Positions 29,423 to 32,795 of a stretch of 32,795 nucleotides of DNA are shown here, in pieces. Origin of the DNA: Halobellus rufus. Its GTDB lineage: Archaea; Halobacteriota; Halobacteria; Halobacteriales; Haloferacaceae. The stretch covers positions 1 through 32,795 of the forward strand of contig NZ_BBJO01000054.1 of assembly GCF_000739575.1 (NCBI RefSeq). The letters run 5' to 3'. Every line of letters starts with the position of its first letter. The first letter of the stretch is position 1. The notes beneath the pieces were generated by a model, which worked only from the letters and a program-made list of their open reading frames with translations, was not told where the DNA came from and did no database searches. The position numbers and the translations under genes are program-made.

Positions 29423-30310
29423 TTATTCGCTGAAGGCGTCAAGCGTGACGTTCTCGATGGTATCGGGATCATCGATCGTGACGGCGTCCTCAACGTTTCC
29501 TTCAGAGAGGTCGCTATCGTTGTTGGTGTCGTCCTGAGCGGAGCCATCGGCCTCCTCAAAGTCCGTTTTGATGGGTACGTTGTCGGGGTCAAGTTCGGTG
29601 ATAACCCCGTTGGCGGTTGAGTCGGTAAGGATTCGCGTGGGATGGTTTATTCGCCAAACGTGCCACGTCTCGTAGGTGAGGGAGTTTCCGTGGACGACGT
29701 ACGCGGGGATGGCGTGGAGTGCAAAGTTGATGACGGCCATATGAGCGCACGTCTTGTCGATGTCGCGTGCAACGACAACGGTGGGCGTGTTAGGTGAAAT
29801 GTGACGGAGCTGCTGGACAGCGTGGAACGGGAGTCGACCACTCCCGCACGCCGGATCGCTCATCGTGATAGGGTCCTCCTGAGAGGCATCACGAATGCCT
29901 TCGGGGGTGCTGAAGAGCATCTGAGCCTTCGCGATGGCGATATTCTGGGGTGTGAAGTGCTGGCCGAAGGCATCACTGTTAGCTCCGTAGTATTCGTAAA
30001 TCCCACCGAGGAGTTCCGCCGAGTGCGGGTATCCCGGAACGGTCGTTTCTTCCATTGTATTGACGAGGGCTCCGAGTGCAGTCCCATAGGTCTCGAGAAC
30101 ATCTCTGGTGAGATCGTCGTCATCGTGGAGACGATCTGTGAGGTCGTGAACGAGTTCAAGGTAGTCGTCGTCGTTTCGACTAAGAGCGGTGACGATGAAG
30201 TTTAGCCAGTTCGTGAAGATGTCGTATGTGCGAAGGCCCGTTTTCTGGTGGACTTCATCGAGATGCTCGGTGATTGGTTCGTATGTACTCGGGTCAGGGA
30301 TGGAAGCCAT
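29423..30310 (-). CDS. N6-adenine methyltransferase-like protein without a clear motif IV
   Basis: A 295-residue protein of the HsdM-like N6_Mtase type. GQHFTPQNIAIAKAQ (116-130) and motif I DPACGSGRL (152-160) are clear, followed by RDIDKTCAHMAVINFALHAI (182-201) and HGNSLTYETW (207-216). In active enzymes the catalytic (D/N)PPY/F comes next, but here the chain reads RINHPTRILTD and then an acidic, disordered tail. Many plasmid- and ICE-encoded relatives end in the same way. It may bind S-adenosylmethionine and DNA without methylating, or need a partner. It is next to the origin and divergent from orc1; linkage to replication control is inference. Confidence 0.75.
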   Translation of the reverse strand: MASIPDPSTYEPITEHLDEVHQKTGLRTYDIFTNWLNFIVTALSRNDDDYLELVHDLTDRLHDDDDLTRDVLETYGTALGALVNTMEETTVPGYPHSAELLGGIYEYYGANSDAFGQHFTPQNIAIAKAQMLFSTPEGIRDASQEDPITMSDPACGSGRLPFHAVQQLRHISPNTPTVVVARDIDKTCAHMAVINFALHAIPAYVVHGNSLTYETWHVWRINHPTRILTDSTANGVITELDPDNVPIKTDFEEADGSAQDDTNNDSDLSEGNVEDAVTIDDPDTIENVTLDAFSE

Positions 30311-30360
30311 CGACGAATCGCCTCAGTTCAACATGGGGAGGGAAAAACCCAGAGAGGGGA

Positions 30361-30382
30361 CACCCCACCAGTTCCGGCGTAA
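30361..30382 (+). repeat. ORB-like origin repeat R1
   Basis: It reads CACCCCACCA then GTTCCGGCGTAA. Pattern of the set: CACCCC, 4 bases, (G/C)TTCCGnCGT(T)A. It is preceded by GAGGGGA, as is R4. Confidence 0.6.
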
Positions 30383-30396
30383 GGAGAGGCGAAAAT

Positions 30397-30418
30397 CACC
30401 CCACCGGTTCCGGCGTTA
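30397..30418 (+). repeat. ORB-like origin repeat R2
   Basis: CACCCCACCG then GTTCCGGCGTTA, 14 bases after R1 and in the same orientation. Confidence 0.65.
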
Positions 30419-30430
30419 TCGCAATGGGGT

Positions 30431-30452
30431 CACCCCTAGACTTCCGTCGTAA
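30431..30452 (+). repeat. ORB-like origin repeat R3 (diverged)
   Basis: CACCCCTAGA then CTTCCGTCGTAA, 12 bases after R2. It shares CACCCC and TTCCGtCGTaA with the others. Confidence 0.55.
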
Positions 30453-30495
30453 ACGAGGGACAAATCGTATGAAGTCTCCAGATCTCGGGAGGGGA

Positions 30496-30517
30496 CACCC
30501 CACCAGTTCCGGCGTTA
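30496..30517 (+). repeat. ORB-like origin repeat R4
   Basis: CACCCCACCA then GTTCCGGCGTTA, preceded by GAGGGGA as in R1. Confidence 0.65.
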
Positions 30518-30689
30518 GCGTGCGAATTTACTCTCTTTAGATGAAAGTAAGAGCGGGATGAGTGGAACCAAAAGACGGAAGAAAAGCTCCAGAACCCTCG
30601 TCAAGAATGAATACTTCAGGATACCACGGACAGATTAGAGACGAGAATTGGTCTCGGGAAAATCCTATCACTACTCGATGACGGACCCA

Positions 30690-30711
30690 CACCCCTTCGG
30701 TTCCGTCGTTA
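30690..30711 (+). repeat. ORB-like origin repeat R5
   Basis: CACCCCTTCG then GTTCCGTCGTTA. Confidence 0.65.
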
Positions 30712-30754
30712 GATAGACAAGGGCAACGCAGCTCAAGATCACGATGACCAGACA

Positions 30755-30776
30755 CACCCCACCGGTTCCGACGTTA
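30755..30776 (+). repeat. ORB-like origin repeat R6
   Basis: CACCCCACCG then GTTCCGACGTTA, the last repeat before the AT-rich stretch. Confidence 0.65.
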
Positions 30777-30819
30777 GCGGCCGTGAAAAGCGGTAACTAG
30801 ACTGAGAATAGCAGAAGTC

Positions 30820-30900
30820 GTCTGTATTCTGTCCCACGATAAGAATATGTAAAAGTTGAGTTAGTAAACCCTAGCTTTATTACAATACAGCTTGAATAAC
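30820..30900. other. AT-rich candidate DNA unwinding element of the origin
   Basis: AAGAATATGTAAAAGTTGAG, then CTTTATTACAATACAGCTTG, is the AT-richest block between R6 (plus orientation) and R7 (opposite orientation). Haloarchaeal origins commonly have an AT-rich unwinding element flanked by ORBs in opposite orientations beside an orc1/cdc6 gene. Confidence 0.5.
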
Positions 30901-31061
30901 TCCGCGGGACGAAATACTAGAGAGGAGGAAGCGGAGCGACTGGTAGGTTCGAGATGAAAATCAGTAACGGGGTGGAACGTCCAGAAACGCCGTAGAGACG
31001 CGTTCTATCCACTAAACCGCGATTGTACGTATCCTTCCCGTGGGGGGTACACGTTCATCGG

Positions 31062-31083
31062 TAACGACGGAACTGAAGGGGTG
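31062..31083 (-). repeat. ORB-like origin repeat R7, opposite orientation
   Basis: The minus strand reads CACCCCTTCA then GTTCCGTCGTTA. It is the only clear repeat on this side of the AT-rich region and points towards R1-R6. Confidence 0.65.
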
Positions 31084-31160
31084 TGTGTGTGTTGGGTTCC
31101 GTGATTGTTCGAAGATCGAGGTAGTCCTTCCAGTAGACCTTCTTTCGTGGTAGATTTACG

Positions 31161-31239
31161 TCGGAAGTCGAGGTGGGAATACTTTTAAGTAATCGGGTTT
31201 CGTCGGTGCCTCTATGTCAAACGGCACCTCGACTTCCGA
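31161..31239. promoter_or_regulatory. 15-base inverted repeat bracketing the orc1 promoter and start
   Basis: TCGGAAGTCGAGGTG (31161-31175) and its exact reverse complement (31225-31239) are 49 bases apart. Between them lie the orc1 TATA element CTTTTAAGTA (31182-31191) and the ATG (31214). The left arm with its flank TTACG resembles a shortened origin repeat on the minus strand (CTTCCGACGTAA). Binding of Orc1 to both arms could autoregulate the gene (inference). Confidence 0.5.
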
Positions 31240-32611
31240 TGAAAGTCGAGATTTGGATTCTACGTCTTCAGACGGTCAAGACGACCAATCTCGCGTCCAA
31301 ACATCGGAACCGAAGGGGAGTCCAGACGAGAATGGAAAACCGCCATCAAGCGACGGGGACGGTCAACAATTCAAGGTTGACGACCCGCTCTTTTCTAAAC
31401 GGAAGGGAGTTTTCCAAAATAAGGAGATGGTCCGTGTCGGTTGGGTACCTGATGGCGATCGAATTGTCGGACGTGACGATTATATTTCCACTATCAGCAG
31501 CTGTCTGAACGACGCTGTCTATGGTGGTGCCCCAAATCACATCTCAATTACTGGGAAAACAGGAACGGGAAAATCTCTTGTCTCCCGATACGTCACTCGT
31601 CGAGCTGTCAATGCGGCAGTTGATGATATCCGAATAGGCCATACGTATCTAGACTGCTCGAAATCCTCAACTGAAGTCCAAGTCATCTCGACAATCGGCC
31701 AACAGCTGAACGACGAGGATGTCTATGACGAGGATGAGGACGTCGTGAAAATGCCCGATACCGGGCTACCGAAAGACAAGTTCTACAAACGCCTCTGGCA
31801 GATTCTCGATCACTACGATTCGGCTATCATCATTCTCGACGAAGTCGACCTTCTCAAGAGCGACCACGTTCTGATGAGTCTCGCAAAGGCAGTCGAATCA
31901 AATGATACGTCGTGTCAAATCGGAATTATAGCAATAAGCAATCAAATCAACTTCTTCGACGAGTTGAACCCACGCACCAAGAGTGCCTTCCAGACTCAAG
32001 AACTCAATTTCGACCCATATAATGCAAATCAGATTCAAGAGATTCTTCGCGGGCGTGATGACGCATTTCGTGATGGTGTTCTTACTGATGAGGTCATTCC
32101 TCTTGTCGCGGCTTTCTCAGCCCAGGAACACGGAGATGCACGGAAAGCAATGCGGTTATTCAGGACCGCAGGAGAGCTAGCCGATCGTGAGGGAGCTGAC
32201 ATGGTCGAAGAAGACCACGTGCGAAGAGCCCAAGACGCACTTGAAAAGGATCGATTCCGCGACTTCCTCCAGGGAACCCCCACTCAAATGAAAGCGGCTT
32301 GTCTCTCGATCGCTGCTAAGTCACTTTACTCGCGTGATGATTACATCATCACAGGTGAACTCTACGATGCGTACCAGCAGATCACTAACGCGATAGATAT
32401 GGACACGATTGGGATACGGCGGTTCCGGGATATTCTTGATGAGATGCAGCTCAGCCAGGTAATCGAAACTAAGGAGGTAAATATGGGAAAAGGCGGTGGC
32501 CGCCACAACTCTCATCGGTTACTCCACAATCCTGAGGCTATCCTTGATATCGTAATGGAGGATTCTCGATTCGGAGATATCTCTAAATCCTCGCTGAAAC
32601 GGTTCGCCTGA
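31214..32611 (+). CDS. orc1: Orc1/Cdc6-type replication initiator
   Basis: A 465-residue AAA+ initiator. An acidic, Ser-rich N-terminal extension (1-55) is followed by Walker A GKTGTGKS (114-121), Walker B IIILDEVD (205-212) and sensor 1 at ISNQ (241-244). A region consistent with sensor 2 (HGDARKAMRLFRTAG) and a C-terminal winged helix (about 365-455; SQVIETKEVNMGKGGGRHNS would be its wing) follow. Orc1/Cdc6 proteins bind ORB repeats and open the origin; seven such repeats lie directly upstream, so this is very probably the plasmid's own initiator. TATA CTTTTAAGTA lies ~27 bases before the ATG, giving a leaderless transcript. The start is well placed by promoter and coding pattern. Confidence 0.93.
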   Translation: MSNGTSTSDESRDLDSTSSDGQDDQSRVQTSEPKGSPDENGKPPSSDGDGQQFKVDDPLFSKRKGVFQNKEMVRVGWVPDGDRIVGRDDYISTISSCLNDAVYGGAPNHISITGKTGTGKSLVSRYVTRRAVNAAVDDIRIGHTYLDCSKSSTEVQVISTIGQQLNDEDVYDEDEDVVKMPDTGLPKDKFYKRLWQILDHYDSAIIILDEVDLLKSDHVLMSLAKAVESNDTSCQIGIIAISNQINFFDELNPRTKSAFQTQELNFDPYNANQIQEILRGRDDAFRDGVLTDEVIPLVAAFSAQEHGDARKAMRLFRTAGELADREGADMVEEDHVRRAQDALEKDRFRDFLQGTPTQMKAACLSIAAKSLYSRDDYIITGELYDAYQQITNAIDMDTIGIRRFRDILDEMQLSQVIETKEVNMGKGGGRHNSHRLLHNPEAILDIVMEDSRFGDISKSSLKRFA

Positions 32612-32622
32612 CTAATTAGATG

Positions 32623-32757
32623 TTATACTGATGAGATGTACCTTCGTTTAGTCCACTCGTCGCGACGGGGCACAGTACGTCCTTCACGGTTCTCCCAATC
32701 AGTACTAGAGACGGGTTTGATCCGATCGAGTTCGAACCCAGCGGCTCGGTAGCAGAC
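32623..32757 (-). pseudogene. Possible 3' remnant of a minus-strand gene
   Basis: A 44-codon open frame with no start, preceded in frame by a stop (32758-32760). The translation contains GFELDRIKPVSSTDW and RRDEWTKRRYISS, which looks protein-like. It could be the decayed end of a gene continuing beyond the window. Family unknown. Confidence 0.2.
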
Positions 32758-32795
32758 TCAGTGTTGTCGTCGACGCCGGCGATCGCGACGAGCCG

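Noticed and set aside
30537..30755. 72-codon minus-strand ORF in the origin region
   Set aside because: It runs across an origin repeat and has no recognisable features.
30361..30776. CRISPR array
   Set aside because: Repeats are unevenly spaced (12 to ~170 bases), diverged, and one is inverted; adjacency to orc1 makes them origin repeats.

Overview
The window looks like part of a plasmid or megaplasmid of a halophilic archaeon (class Halobacteria). The proteins are very acidic, many starts have an archaeal TATA-like element 25-40 bases upstream, and haloarchaeal families are recognisable: an RdfA-like protein beside an archaea-specific SMC-related ATPase, an Orc1/Cdc6 initiator with its own origin, and a 55-residue histone-fold-like protein. 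I see no rRNA, tRNA or CRISPR array. Genus cannot be told from the sequence.

Layout. 1-458: the 3' end of a TnpB-type (IS200/IS605/IS1341) element, whose right-end hairpin and terminal TCAA abut the next gene. 455-11383 (minus strand): a type IV secretion/conjugation-like locus. Read 5' to 3' it has a large secreted, membrane-anchored protein (split into two ORFs by an apparent one-base frameshift), a VirB6/TrbL-like polytopic protein, an unknown protein, a PrgI/VirB3-like membrane protein and a VirB4/HerA-type ATPase. A plus-strand HTH antitoxin / PemK-MazF toxin pair interrupts it at 4732-5535. No relaxase or VirD4 coupling ATPase is visible here. 11659-14868: SMC-related ATPase, RdfA-like protein and a zinc-ribbon protein. 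15199-17829: a cytochrome P450 with a divergent FilR1-type regulator, probably cargo. 17910-19456: a three-gene operon of unknown function. 19593-23963: a five-gene operon resembling a nucleic-acid modification system, with a two-domain methyltransferase-like protein, two zinc-ribbon proteins, a PAPS-reductase/DndC-like PP-loop ATPase and a protein with possible TGT/DpdA-like features. 24216-29399: small zinc-binding and hypothetical plasmid proteins, the histone-like gene, and a YdjM-type membrane protein. 29423-30310: an N6-adenine methyltransferase-like protein lacking an obvious catalytic motif IV. 30361-31240: a replication origin with at least seven ORB-like repeats and an AT-rich stretch, followed by orc1 (31214-32611).

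Three dispersed copies of one long-spaced inverted repeat (GTTACCCCAC, 22-23 bases, GTGGGGTAAC) at 3194, 19541 and 27071 each lie 58-100 bases upstream of a minus-strand gene. They suggest a shared plasmid regulon or another site-specific function. The most promising undescribed system is the 19593-23963 operon.
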